Below are positions 31,976 through 40,800 of a stretch of DNA of 42,187 bases, one piece after another. Source of the DNA: SLID01 sp041667545 (GTDB taxonomy: Bacteria; Omnitrophota; Gorgyraeia; Tantalellales; Tantalellaceae); contig JBAYES010000012.1 in the NCBI GenBank assembly GCA_041667545.1, positions 1-42,187 of the forward strand, given 5' to 3'. Each line of letters begins with the position of its first letter. Positions within the stretch are counted from its first letter, which is position 1. Under the pieces are notes generated by a model, which worked only from the letters and a program-made list of their open reading frames with translations, ran no database searches and was not told the origin of the DNA. A program made the position numbers and the translations under genes.

Positions 31976-32000
31976 CTGTGAAAATGCGATGTGCTATACT
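31972..32000 (+). promoter_or_regulatory. Sigma70-type promoter of PilZ gene 4
   Basis: TTGACT (31972-31977), 17 bases, TATACT (31995-32000). The -35 box overlaps the stop codon of the hydrolase-like gene. AAGGAG follows at 32011 ahead of the ATG at 32024, so this one is a leadered transcript. Confidence 0.65.
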
Positions 32001-32023
32001 TCAGCGATTAAAGGAGATAAAAG

Positions 32024-32392
32024 ATGAAATTAAAGCTTCCGGAAAGAAGGCGCTTTGTTCGGATAGAGGTTCCGATTGAGATAACGGTATTCCGCGGTGA
32101 ACATGAGGAAAAGTTGACCGCAAAGAATATATCTCCCATGGGATTCATGTTGAGAATTGGGCGGGAGCTTGAGGAAAACACGCTTTTATCCTTCAGACTT
32201 AAGGTGGGCTCTGATGTTCCCCCTGTTGGGATAAAGGGTAAGGTAATATGGCAAAACAGGGTGAGCTTAGAGGACGGCTCGCCGTTTGAGGCGGGTATAG
32301 ATATTTGCGATATAAATGATGCCGATAAAAACGGGTTCCTTAGATGTATTTGTGATCTTTTATACGGATCGGAATACAAGGAAAGGACTTGA
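32024..32392 (+). CDS. PilZ domain protein 4
   Basis: 122 aa. R9-RFV-R13 and NISPMG (NxSxxG) are intact, followed by the usual GKVIWQNRV and EAGIDICDI core strands. Single-domain, probably a c-di-GMP adaptor. It has its own promoter and AAGGAG ribosome site, and precedes a lipoprotein gene by 21 nt. Confidence 0.87.
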   Translation: MKLKLPERRRFVRIEVPIEITVFRGEHEEKLTAKNISPMGFMLRIGRELEENTLLSFRLKVGSDVPPVGIKGKVIWQNRVSLEDGSPFEAGIDICDINDADKNGFLRCICDLLYGSEYKERT

Positions 32393-32413
32393 CCTTTCCG
32401 AAGGGGTTTTGAA

Positions 32414-32782
32414 ATGAAAGCGTTTTTAGCTATGCTGTGTTTTTCGGTAATTGTGGTTTTTTCAGGCTGCGCGGGTGTGCAGGCTCCCCGTACCGATGAA
32501 ATTTTAAGACAGCCTCTTGGTTCGGGAGGGCTCTCAACGGGGATGACCAGGATACAGGTCATAGGAAAATATGGGGAACCCGACATGAAAAACACTGTGA
32601 GTTCCCCGGAGTGGAATTCTCCCCGCGAAGAATGGTTTTACAGGGCCAGATATTCAATGCTTCCAGTGAACGCGGGTTATTTGTCCGATGATCTTTACCT
32701 TTATTTCGACGGGGACAATCTTACCAATATAAGCAAACGGCCGATCGGGGTTATCCCTGAGCATGAGGATGCAGCGAAATAG
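32414..32782 (+). CDS. BamE/SmpA-like lipoprotein
   Basis: 122 aa. The signal peptide ends in the lipobox FSGC with Cys19, so the mature protein is lipid-anchored, probably to the outer membrane. LSTGMTRIQVIGKYGEPD resembles the helix and turn of SmpA/OmlA/BamE folds, where G-x-GxP follows the first helix. The rest (EWFYRARY, LYLYFDGDNLTNI) fits the two strands of that fold. It is not close enough to call BamE itself. It lies between PilZ 4 and panD. Confidence 0.75.
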   Translation: MKAFLAMLCFSVIVVFSGCAGVQAPRTDEILRQPLGSGGLSTGMTRIQVIGKYGEPDMKNTVSSPEWNSPREEWFYRARYSMLPVNAGYLSDDLYLYFDGDNLTNISKRPIGVIPEHEDAAK

Positions 32783-32826
32783 ATCAGCGGTCTTTTGTTT
32801 CTAAAGAACGGGAGGATGAAAGAAAA

Positions 32827-33186
32827 ATGTTAAGAACATTGTGTAAATCAAAAATAACGAACGCGTTTATAGTGGACAAAGAGATGCGTTATTCCGGAAG
32901 TATCGGAATAGATAAGGCCATAATGGAAGCGGCTGATATTCTGGCGGGAGAGCAGGTACACGTTCTCAATATGGCCAATGGAGAGCGTTTTGTGACATAT
33001 GCTATTGAGGAAAAAGAGAATTCCGGCAGGATAGTGCTTTTTGGGCCCGCGGTAAGAAAGGGTGAAATTGGAGATGAACTTGTTCTTCTTGCTTATTGTC
33101 TGCTGGAGACAAAAGAAAGCCATAATTTTAATACCAGGCACATAATCCTCGGAAAGAGCAACCAGTGCAGATCAGCTAAAGGGTAA
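32827..33186 (+). CDS. panD: Aspartate 1-decarboxylase
   Basis: 119-aa pyruvoyl enzyme making beta-alanine for pantothenate and CoA. The self-cleavage site Gly24-Ser25 is in MRYSGSIGID, and Lys9 is present in the N-terminal KSKI. The rest (VHVLNMANGERFVTY, IVLFGPAVRKGEIGDELVLL) follows the family closely. No panB or panC is in the window. GGGAGG lies upstream of the ATG. Confidence 0.94.
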   Translation: MLRTLCKSKITNAFIVDKEMRYSGSIGIDKAIMEAADILAGEQVHVLNMANGERFVTYAIEEKENSGRIVLFGPAVRKGEIGDELVLLAYCLLETKESHNFNTRHIILGKSNQCRSAKG

Positions 33187-33201
33187 ACAGAGGCCTTTGA
33201 C

Positions 33202-33741
33202 ATGAACTTTTTGGAAGTGAAAATATATCCAGACCCCTGCCTGAGGGTAAAGACCAGACCTGTAGAGGAATTTGACAGTGATCTCAGGGAGATCCTATCG
33301 GCTATGTCGAAATTGATGTATAAGAGCCAGGGTATAGGTTTGGCGGCTACGCAGGCCGGAGTGGGAATTAAGGCCTTTATAATGGACGTTGGTGAAGGCT
33401 TATGTGTTTTTGTTAATCCTGAGATAGTAGAGATTTCGGGAAAAAAGACCCGGCTTGAAGAAGGGTGTCTGAGCCTGCCGGGGATAACTGCCGGAATTGT
33501 GCGTCCCGAAAAAGTAAAAGTAAGGGCATTTGATGAAAATGGTAAAATGTTCACCAGGATCTATCAGGATCTGGCCGCAAAAGCTGTTCAGCACGAGATG
33601 GACCATCTGAACGGGAAACTTATAATAGACCGTATCAATCCGTTTAAACGGTTTTTGGCCGTGAGAGAACTTTCTTTGCGGAAACAAGACCCTTCACACA
33701 GGGATTGCGAGGTGGCTTGCAGTGTTAGAAATAGAAATTAA
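33202..33741 (+). CDS. def: Peptide deformylase
   Basis: 179 aa. It removes the N-formyl group from nascent proteins at the ribosome. All three family motifs are present: GIGLAATQ, EEGCLSLPG (metal Cys) and QHEMDHLNG (two metal His and catalytic Glu). It overlaps the following yqeY-like gene by 20 nt. Confidence 0.96.
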   Translation: MNFLEVKIYPDPCLRVKTRPVEEFDSDLREILSAMSKLMYKSQGIGLAATQAGVGIKAFIMDVGEGLCVFVNPEIVEISGKKTRLEEGCLSLPGITAGIVRPEKVKVRAFDENGKMFTRIYQDLAAKAVQHEMDHLNGKLIIDRINPFKRFLAVRELSLRKQDPSHRDCEVACSVRNRN

Positions 33742-34174
33742 TGCATCTCTTAAGAATGCTATGAAACAAAAAGATCAGGTTAGTTTATCTGTCCTGAGAA
33801 TGATGATAAGTGAGATAAAAAACTATAAAATAGCCAATTTGGTCAAGGGAGATCTTTCGGACGGGGATGTGACCCTTGTTCTTCAGAAAATGGCAAAAAA
33901 GTACAGGGAATCTATAGAAAGTTTCGAAAAAGGAGGCCGCCCGGATCTTGTGGAAAAAGAAACTTCCGAGCTCAGGGTTTTATCGGCCTTTTTGCCGCAA
34001 GATCTTACTAATATTGAAGTTGAAGGTTTAGTCCAAAAGGTAATCGGTGAGACAGGGGCAACTTCAGCGGCTGACCTGGCCGTCGTGATGAAGGCGGTAA
34101 TGCCTCTTGTCAAAGGGAGGGCTGACGGCAAGCTCGTTAATGAGATGGTCAGAAAAAAATTGGGAGCGGCATAA
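33722..34174 (+). CDS. GatB/YqeY domain protein
   Basis: 150 aa starting at GTG 33722 inside the end of def, with GAGG upstream. It is the YqeY form, alone and not attached to GatB: VLRMMISEIKNYKI, QKMAKKYRESIESFEKGGRPDLVEKE, and the terminal VMKAVMPLVKGRADGKLVNEMVRKKL. The domain is linked to tRNA-dependent amidation and tRNA binding; the stand-alone role is unclear. Confidence 0.92.
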   Translation: MLEIEINASLKNAMKQKDQVSLSVLRMMISEIKNYKIANLVKGDLSDGDVTLVLQKMAKKYRESIESFEKGGRPDLVEKETSELRVLSAFLPQDLTNIEVEGLVQKVIGETGATSAADLAVVMKAVMPLVKGRADGKLVNEMVRKKLGAA

Positions 34175-34201
34175 GATCTTCAGGACAAGCTGTTTTTAAA
34201 A

Positions 34202-35422
34202 ATGGGTTTTGTGATTTTTCTTTTACTGCTTCTTCTTTCCGCGATTTTTTCAAGCTCTGAAACCGCGTTTCTTTCCATAGGAAAAATAAGAGTGAGAAGG
34301 TTGGAGTCTGTTGGCACGCCCGGATCGAAGCGTGTTCTTAAACTTCTTAACGATCCGCACAAGCTTTTAATAACGATCCTGGTGGGTAATACTCTTGTTA
34401 ACATTATGGCTTCTTCCGTTATGGCTGATACTTTGTACGGCTTTTTCGGGGAAGCGGGTGTGGGAGTTTCTATAGTCGTCATGACGGGCATACTGCTTAT
34501 TGCCGGAGAGGTAACTCCCAAGATGTTCGCTCTCAGGAACGCGGTAAACCTCGCGTTTTTCGCCTCTATCCCTCTCGTTTTTTTCGAAAAGATCTTTTTC
34601 CCGGTTAGTTGGATCTTAGAAAGAGTTTCCCGTTTTATAGTGAAGGGAATGGGTATTAAGATCATAACCAAAAGGCAGAAAATAACTGATGAGGAGATCA
34701 GATCATTGTTTTCCATGGGGCAAAAAAGGGGAGTAGTGAAGGAGAAAGAGATAAACATGGTGGAAAATGTGCTCTCCTTTAAAAGTTCGGATGCGGCCGA
34801 TATCATGACGCCTCGCATAGATCTTGTTGCTATTGACCTTAGCGGGACCAGAGGTGAAATTGAGAGGGAGATCAAGGAAAATAAGTTTTCCAGGTACCCG
34901 GTTTATGTGCACACTATAGACAACATGGTAGGCATAATACACTCAAAGGATGTGCTTCTTTCCGATTCCGCGCATATCAGGGAATTCGTCAGGAAACCGT
35001 TATTCGCTCCGGAAAGTATGAAGATAGACGACCTTTTACATGAGCTTAGGTCTAAACACAAGCATATGGCGATAATTACGGACGAATATGGAGTTACCTC
35101 AGGCATAGTTACAATTGAGGATATATTGGAAGAGATAGTTGGAGAGATAAGAGACGAACTTGATGAAGAAAAACCGAAAATACGGATGCTGGACCAGAAA
35201 ACATACGAAGTTAACGGGCAGTCGCATATAGACGAGGTCAATGATGAACTTGGCCTGGGTATAGACACTGAAGATGTTGATACTATAGGCGGGTATGTTA
35301 TTCTGGAGCTGGGGAAAATTCCGGTTACGGGAGATATTTTAGAGACAAACGGATTCAGAATAAAGGTAATGGACGTTTCTAAGAACAGGGTGACTATGCT
35401 GGAAATTACAAAGATGCAGTGA
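34202..35422 (+). CDS. CNNM/CBS-pair/CorC_HlyC membrane protein 1
   Basis: 406 aa. The N-terminal CNNM (DUF21) domain has four hydrophobic segments (1-150) and contains FSSSETAFLSIGKIRVRRL. It is followed by a CBS pair (about 200-320; DIMTPRIDLVAID and ITDEYGVTSGIVTIEDILEEI) and a CorC_HlyC domain (about 325-406; YEVNGQSHIDEVNDELGLGI). The family is linked to Mg2+/Co2+ transport or efflux. It is adjacent to a shorter paralogue. Confidence 0.9.
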   Translation: MGFVIFLLLLLLSAIFSSSETAFLSIGKIRVRRLESVGTPGSKRVLKLLNDPHKLLITILVGNTLVNIMASSVMADTLYGFFGEAGVGVSIVVMTGILLIAGEVTPKMFALRNAVNLAFFASIPLVFFEKIFFPVSWILERVSRFIVKGMGIKIITKRQKITDEEIRSLFSMGQKRGVVKEKEINMVENVLSFKSSDAADIMTPRIDLVAIDLSGTRGEIEREIKENKFSRYPVYVHTIDNMVGIIHSKDVLLSDSAHIREFVRKPLFAPESMKIDDLLHELRSKHKHMAIITDEYGVTSGIVTIEDILEEIVGEIRDELDEEKPKIRMLDQKTYEVNGQSHIDEVNDELGLGIDTEDVDTIGGYVILELGKIPVTGDILETNGFRIKVMDVSKNRVTMLEITKMQ

Positions 35423-35426
35423 CGCT

Positions 35427-35461
35427 CTTTATCCGGGGATACGGCCCGGAGAGGGATAAAG
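35427..35461 (+). other. Stem-loop between the two CNNM paralogues
   Basis: CTTTATCC (35427-35434) pairs perfectly with GGATAAAG (35454-35461), with an inner CGGG/CCCG. No U-run follows, so it more likely tunes RNA stability or read-through than ends transcription. Confidence 0.5.
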
Positions 35462-35499
35462 CCCGAAGCATAAACAAGCGAGGTTCCCGAGGTGAGGGT

Positions 35500-36486
35500 A
35501 TGATACCTGTATATACGGTGTTTGTGGTCGTGTTTGTAACAGTGCAGGCTTTTTTTACCGCTTCGGAAATGGCTTTTACTTCAATCAATAAAATACGATT
35601 GAGAGCTTTAGTGGATTCCGGAGACGCGAGGGCGACAGCTCTTATGGACTTTTTAGAGAACGAGGGCGCATTTTTAGGTACAACATTGACCGGAACTAAT
35701 ATTTCGATGATCATCAGCTCGGTTCTTGCTACAAGGATATTTGCTGAATATGTCGGACCGGCTCGTGCCATCTTATTATCTACACTATGCATGGTCCCGA
35801 TCACCCTGGTACTTGCGGAGATCGTTCCTAAATTGATCTCAAAGCAATTTGCTATGGAGTTTGCCCTGGCTGCGTTTTCTCCGATAGAGAGGTTTCACAG
35901 GTTATTTAATCCTCTGATATCTTTTCTTAATGGATTGGCAAGGTTCATCCTTGGGCCGTTCGGAGGAGAGAAAACTACTCTTGAGGCAACTCTTACCAAA
36001 AGCGATCTCAGGAACGTTCTTCTTATGGGGCATGAGACCGGAGGGGTAGAGACGGAAGAAGTAGAACTAATTCACAAAATACTTGAATTCGGATCTAAGA
36101 ACGTAGGCAATATCATGGTGCCTCTTTACCGTGTATCGTCCGTTAGTAAAGATGACTCGGCGGAAAATTTAAAAAAACTTGTTTCCATGACAGGATTTTC
36201 AAGAGTTCCCGTTTATGACGGGAACAAACGGAATATCACAGGGGTAGTTAATATATACGACATACTTTTCAGCGAAGATTCGGGTAAAAACGCGAGAGTC
36301 GGGGACTTTATAAGGGAGGCCGTTACGGTTAATGCCAGGGACGGCCTTGATATTGCTCTTGCTCGTCTAAGGCACAGGGAACAGCCAATGGGTGTGGTTA
36401 TTGACGAAGAAGGTAACACCTCCGGAGTAGTGACAATAGAGGATATCCTTGAAGAAATAGTAGGGGATATAAGGGACTCAAGATGA
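35500..36486 (+). CDS. CNNM/CBS-pair membrane protein 2 (no CorC_HlyC domain)
   Basis: 328 aa. Same plan as its neighbour: CNNM with FFTASEMAFTSINKIRLRAL, then a CBS pair with NIMVPLYRVSSVS and VIDEEGNTSGVVTIEDILEEI. It stops right after the second CBS domain, lacking the CorC_HlyC domain of protein 1. The two probably arose by duplication and may form a heteromeric transporter or regulator; that is inference. The start is ATG 35500 with GGTGAGGG upstream; an in-frame start at 35419 overlaps protein 1 and crosses the hairpin. Confidence 0.88.
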   Translation: MIPVYTVFVVVFVTVQAFFTASEMAFTSINKIRLRALVDSGDARATALMDFLENEGAFLGTTLTGTNISMIISSVLATRIFAEYVGPARAILLSTLCMVPITLVLAEIVPKLISKQFAMEFALAAFSPIERFHRLFNPLISFLNGLARFILGPFGGEKTTLEATLTKSDLRNVLLMGHETGGVETEEVELIHKILEFGSKNVGNIMVPLYRVSSVSKDDSAENLKKLVSMTGFSRVPVYDGNKRNITGVVNIYDILFSEDSGKNARVGDFIREAVTVNARDGLDIALARLRHREQPMGVVIDEEGNTSGVVTIEDILEEIVGDIRDSR

Positions 36487-36525
36487 TAGGGCAAAAATTT
36501 TTGGGTTGAAGGAAGGGGGGATCTT

Positions 36526-36663
36526 ATGAAGATGTGGGTTTCTGTGATCTCGTTGCTTGTTATGGCGAGCTTTCTTGCCGGATGCGGGGAGACTGTGCAT
36601 GGAATGGTAAAAGACACGCGGAGAATAGGCGGAGGCGTGCGAAAAGTGTTTATAAGGGAATGA
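36526..36663 (+). CDS. Entericidin-like small lipoprotein
   Basis: 45 aa. MKMWVSVISLLVMASFLAGC is a textbook lipoprotein signal with lipobox LAGC and Cys20. The short mature part, ETVHGMVKDTRRIGGGVRKV, resembles the entericidin A/B family (NTxxGxGKDxxxxG pattern). A strong GGAAGGGGGG ribosome site lies 5-8 nt before the ATG, which makes it a real gene despite its size. Entericidins form a toxin/antidote-like lipoprotein pair in E. coli; here only one is seen. It is 13 nt upstream of the radical SAM gene. Confidence 0.78.
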   Translation: MKMWVSVISLLVMASFLAGCGETVHGMVKDTRRIGGGVRKVFIRE

Positions 36664-36676
36664 GCGAAAAAAGATA

Positions 36677-37624
36677 ATGAGCTCGATGAACAAAGTGTAT
36701 CGCGCGGAAAAAACTCTCGTAAAGATAAAAGAAATGATGTCGGAATGCCGCATATGTCCGAGAAAATGCGGTGTTGATCGTCTGAAGGGTGACAGAGGAG
36801 CCTGCGGATGCGGGAACCTTCCTGTTGTATATACGGCTTTATCACATGGAGGAGAAGAACCTCCTCTCTCCGAAGTATCCGGGTCGGGAACGATCTTTTT
36901 TTCCGGCTGCGGAATGAAGTGCGTGTATTGTCAAAACCATACTTTCAGCCAGAAGCTTTCCGGCAGGGAAGTTTCACCCGGGGAACTTGCGGACATAATG
37001 CTTGAGCTTGAAGCTAACGGCTGCCAGAATATAAACCTCGTAAACCCGACTTTTTTCATTTCCGGGATAGTCGAGTCTCTCATCCTGGCTTTTTCCAGGG
37101 GGATGGGACTGCCCATAGTCTATAACACGGGTGGATATGATTCGATAGAGCTCATACGATCTTTGGAAGGCATTGTCGACATTTATCTCCCCGACATGAG
37201 ATATTCTTCGGATGATATGGCCGAAAGGTATTCAGGCGTGACGGGTTATGTAAAGATCAACCGGGAGGCTGTAAAGGAGATGTTCCGTCAGACGGGACCA
37301 CTTGAGGTCAGTAATGGGGCGGCCATAAGAGGTCTCATAATCCGCCTTCTTGTCCTTCCCAACGGCGTATCTGGGACAGAGAGAACTCTTGAATTCATCT
37401 CACGGAACATAGGGAAAAAAGCTTGTATAAGTTTGATGAGCCAGTACTATCCCGCCTATAGGGCAGGTTTGTTCAGTGAAGTGAGCAGAAGAATTACTCA
37501 TCACGAATACGATAGCGCTGTTAGTTGCGCTGAAAAACTGTCCCTTGATGAGGGCTGGACCCAGCCCTATGAGTCCTGTTTCGATGAAACCCTTTTCGGG
37601 GAAAATTTTAAGTCTTCAGATTAG
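36677..37624 (+). CDS. PflX-like radical SAM protein (COG1313 type)
   Basis: 315 aa. An N-terminal CRICPRKCG with a following CGCG, then the radical SAM cluster motif GCGMKCVYCQN (Cx3Cx2C) near residue 78, is the PflX layout. LVNPTFFISG and YNTGGYDSIELIRSL follow as in the family. It resembles pyruvate formate-lyase activating enzymes but its own substrate is unknown. COG1313 proteins are cousins of the radical SAM partner in the AmmeMemoRadiSam set, whose B protein is at 1.4 kb. The ribosome site is weak; ATG 36686 is an alternative start. Confidence 0.87.
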   Translation: MSSMNKVYRAEKTLVKIKEMMSECRICPRKCGVDRLKGDRGACGCGNLPVVYTALSHGGEEPPLSEVSGSGTIFFSGCGMKCVYCQNHTFSQKLSGREVSPGELADIMLELEANGCQNINLVNPTFFISGIVESLILAFSRGMGLPIVYNTGGYDSIELIRSLEGIVDIYLPDMRYSSDDMAERYSGVTGYVKINREAVKEMFRQTGPLEVSNGAAIRGLIIRLLVLPNGVSGTERTLEFISRNIGKKACISLMSQYYPAYRAGLFSEVSRRITHHEYDSAVSCAEKLSLDEGWTQPYESCFDETLFGENFKSSD

Positions 37625-37658
37625 TCTTTTCGTTGTTTTCCGAGGACTCGTTCGGCAT

Positions 37659-37702
37659 TACTTTTCCGCCTGCGCGCTTTTCAGGCGCAAATTGCAAAAG
37701 TA
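37659..37702 (+). other. Nested inverted repeat downstream of pflX-like gene
   Basis: TACTTTT (37659-37665) pairs with AAAAGTA (37696-37702), and inside it GCCTG (37668-37672) pairs with CAGGC (37682-37686). It may end the upstream operon; the U-run is poor. The rest of the 258-nt spacer before carB shows no gene. Confidence 0.4.
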
Positions 37703-37815
37703 GGGTCGACTGACAAAAACAGGATACACAGTTTTACAGGATCTGATGCAAATTCCGGGTTAAATCCGAAAAATCCCAACAATTTTGCGATCGTAAATGA
37801 AGCCGAGAAAAATAT

Positions 37816-37844
37816 TTGCCGCATTGGGGAGTATATTGTATAAT
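37816..37844 (+). promoter_or_regulatory. Sigma70-type promoter of carB
   Basis: TTGCCG (37816-37821), 17 bases, a perfect TATAAT (37839-37844). A short leader with AAGGAG (37872-37877) precedes the ATG at 37883. Confidence 0.7.
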
Positions 37845-37882
37845 TACCCGCGATATAAACTGACAACTTTGAAGGAGAAAAA

Positions 37883-40800
37883 ATGCCGAAGAGAAATGAC
37901 ATTAAAAAAGTACTGATAATAGGTTCTGGTCCGATAATAATCGGCCAGGCTTGTGAGTTTGATTACTCGGGTACTCAGGCCTGCAAAGCTTTGCGGAAAG
38001 AAGGATATGAAATAGTCCTCGTTAATTCGAATCCTGCCACCATAATGACCGACCCGGGGACTGCTGATCATACTTACATAGAACCCTTAACTGTCGGGGA
38101 ACTCGAAAAAATAATCGAGAAAGAACGCCCGGACGCTCTTTTGCCTAATCTTGGAGGGCAGACGGGCCTGAATTTAGCCTCCAGTTTAAGCGCCGCGGGT
38201 ATTCTGGAAAAATATGGGGTCAAGATGATAGGCGTTAAGCTTGATGCTATAGAGAGAGGGGAAGACCGCATCGCTTTCAAGGCAATGATGGCTAAAATAG
38301 GTATTCCTGTCCCCAGATCAGAACCTTGTTCTTCGGTGGAAGAAGCCGAGAGAATAGCTGAAATTCTCAAATATCCGGTGGTTCTACGGCCGGCCTACAC
38401 AATGGGAGGGACAGGCGGCGGAATAGCTTATAATGTGGAAGAATTAAGAGTTATTGTAACGCGCGGCCTTGCCGCGAGCATGGTGCATCAGGTTCTTGTG
38501 GAAGAATCGGTTCTGGGATGGGAAGAGCTGGAATTGGAAGTTGTGAGAGACCATGAAAGTCGTAAGGTATCGGTATGCTTTATCGAGAATGTAGATCCCA
38601 TGGGAGTCCACACGGGGGACAGTTTTTGCGTGGCCCCCATGCTTACCGTCCCCGAAAAATTACAGAAAAAACTTCAGGATTTTTCATACAGGATAGTGGA
38701 CGCTATAGAGGTCGTGGGAGGAACTAATGTTCAGTTCGCTCACAATCCCGAAGACGGCAGGCTTGTTGTTATTGAAATAAACCCCAGGACATCAAGATCT
38801 TCCGCTCTCGCGTCTAAGGCAACAGGTTTCCCCATCGCGCTCATATCCGCGAAGTTGGCGACCGGGATAACGCTGAACGAGCTTCCGTACTGGAAAGAAG
38901 GGACTCTTGAAAAATACGAGCCCACTGGAGATTATGTTGTTGTAAAATTCGCGCGGTGGGCATTCGAGAAATTCCCACAGGCAAAAGATGTTCTCGGCAC
39001 GCAGATGAAGGCCGTCGGGGAAGTCATGAGTATCGGAAAAACTTTCAAAGAGGCATTTCAGAAAGCGATACGTTCTTTGGAAATAAAACGATATGGGCTT
39101 GGCGTTCCGGAGTTCAAGGCCTTGAGCGATGAAAAACTTCGGGCGAAAATGTCATATCCTTCCAGTCAGAGGTTCTTTCTTGTTTACGAGGCGCTGCGCC
39201 GGGGTACAAGCGTGGATGAATTACGCGGTATCACCCGTGTTGGCGCCTGGTTTCTCAATGAGATGAAAGATCTTGTGGAATTCGAAGAAGAAATATCTAA
39301 AAAAAGTTTCAATGAGCTTTCCGCCGGCGAAATAACTAAAGCCAAAGAGTGGGGCTTTTCAGACAAATATCTGGCTGAAATATTTGGGATAACGGAAAAA
39401 GAGATAAGAAGTAAACGTATATCAGTGGGGGCAGTCTCCATTTTTAAGTCCGTTTTGGTGAGCGGAGTGGAGAGCGGACAGTATTTTTACTCCACTTATT
39501 GCGGAAAAATCCCAAAAAATACAAAAAATTCACAATCTGACAAAAAGAAAATAATGATACTCGGAGGCGGGCCCAATAGGATAGGGCAAGGCATAGAATT
39601 TGATTACACTTGTGTGCATGCCGCTTTTGCTCTGAAAGACGCCGGATATGAAACCATCATGGTTAACTGTAATCCGGAAACGGTTTCAACCGATTACGAT
39701 ACGTCAGACAAACTCTATTTTGAACCGCTCACTGTTGAGGATGTTCTGGCCATTTATGAAAAAGAAAAACCTCTTGGAATGATAGTTCAGTTTGGAGGAC
39801 AGACCCCTCTTAACATAGCGCGGGAACTTGAGGAAAACGGCGTAAAGATCCTCGGGACCTCTCCCGGGGACATACATTTAGCCGAAGACAGGGAGAACTT
39901 CAGTGAAAGGATGACGGCTCTCGGAATACCTCAACCGGAGAGCGGTATAGCGCGTTCTCTCGAAGAGGCGCTTTCAATCTCCCGAAAGATCGGGTATCCC
40001 TTGATGGTGAGGCCTTCTTATGTTCTTGGCGGCCGCGGGATGGAAATAATTTACGACGAAGCGATGCTGATGAAGTATGCGGTTGAGGCAATTCAGGTAA
40101 GCCCCGAGCACCCTATGCTTATTGACAGGTTTTTGGAAAACGCCGTGGAGACGGAAGTCGACGCGATATCCGATGGTAAAGAAACTTTTGTCGCGGCCGT
40201 CATGGAACACATAGAGCCGGCCGGAGTGCATTCCGGAGATTCCGCTTGTGTTATCCCGTCCCTTACGATCAGCGAAGATCATCTTTCCTTAATAGAAGAG
40301 TACTCAAGGAAAATAGCGGAAGAGCTGAATGTCCGGGGTATCATGAACATACAGTTCGCGATATGCGATGGCAAAGTCTACATTCTCGAGGCGAATCCCC
40401 GCGCGTCAAGAACGGTCCCGATAGTATCCAAGATCACGAACATCCCTATCGCCAGAATAGCGACACTTGTCATGCTGGATCGTAAGATCAAAGATTTCCC
40501 CGAGCTAAAAAAGGTCAACATTCCCTACTTTGGAGTAAAGGAGGCGGTTTTTCCATTTAACATGTTTCCCGAGGTAGATCCTGTTTTAGGGCCTGAAATG
40601 AGAGCTACGGGAGAGGTTATGGGAATGGCAAAAAGTTTCGGAGCCGCGTTTTACAAAGCGCAGGAGGCGACCGGATCAAAACTGCCGATCGAGGGTGCTG
40701 TTCTTTTTACTGTTTCCGACCGGGATAAAACTGAAATAGCCTCTATTGCCGGAGATATCAGGTCGCTTGGTTTTAAGATCCTCGCTACCGAAGGCACGGC

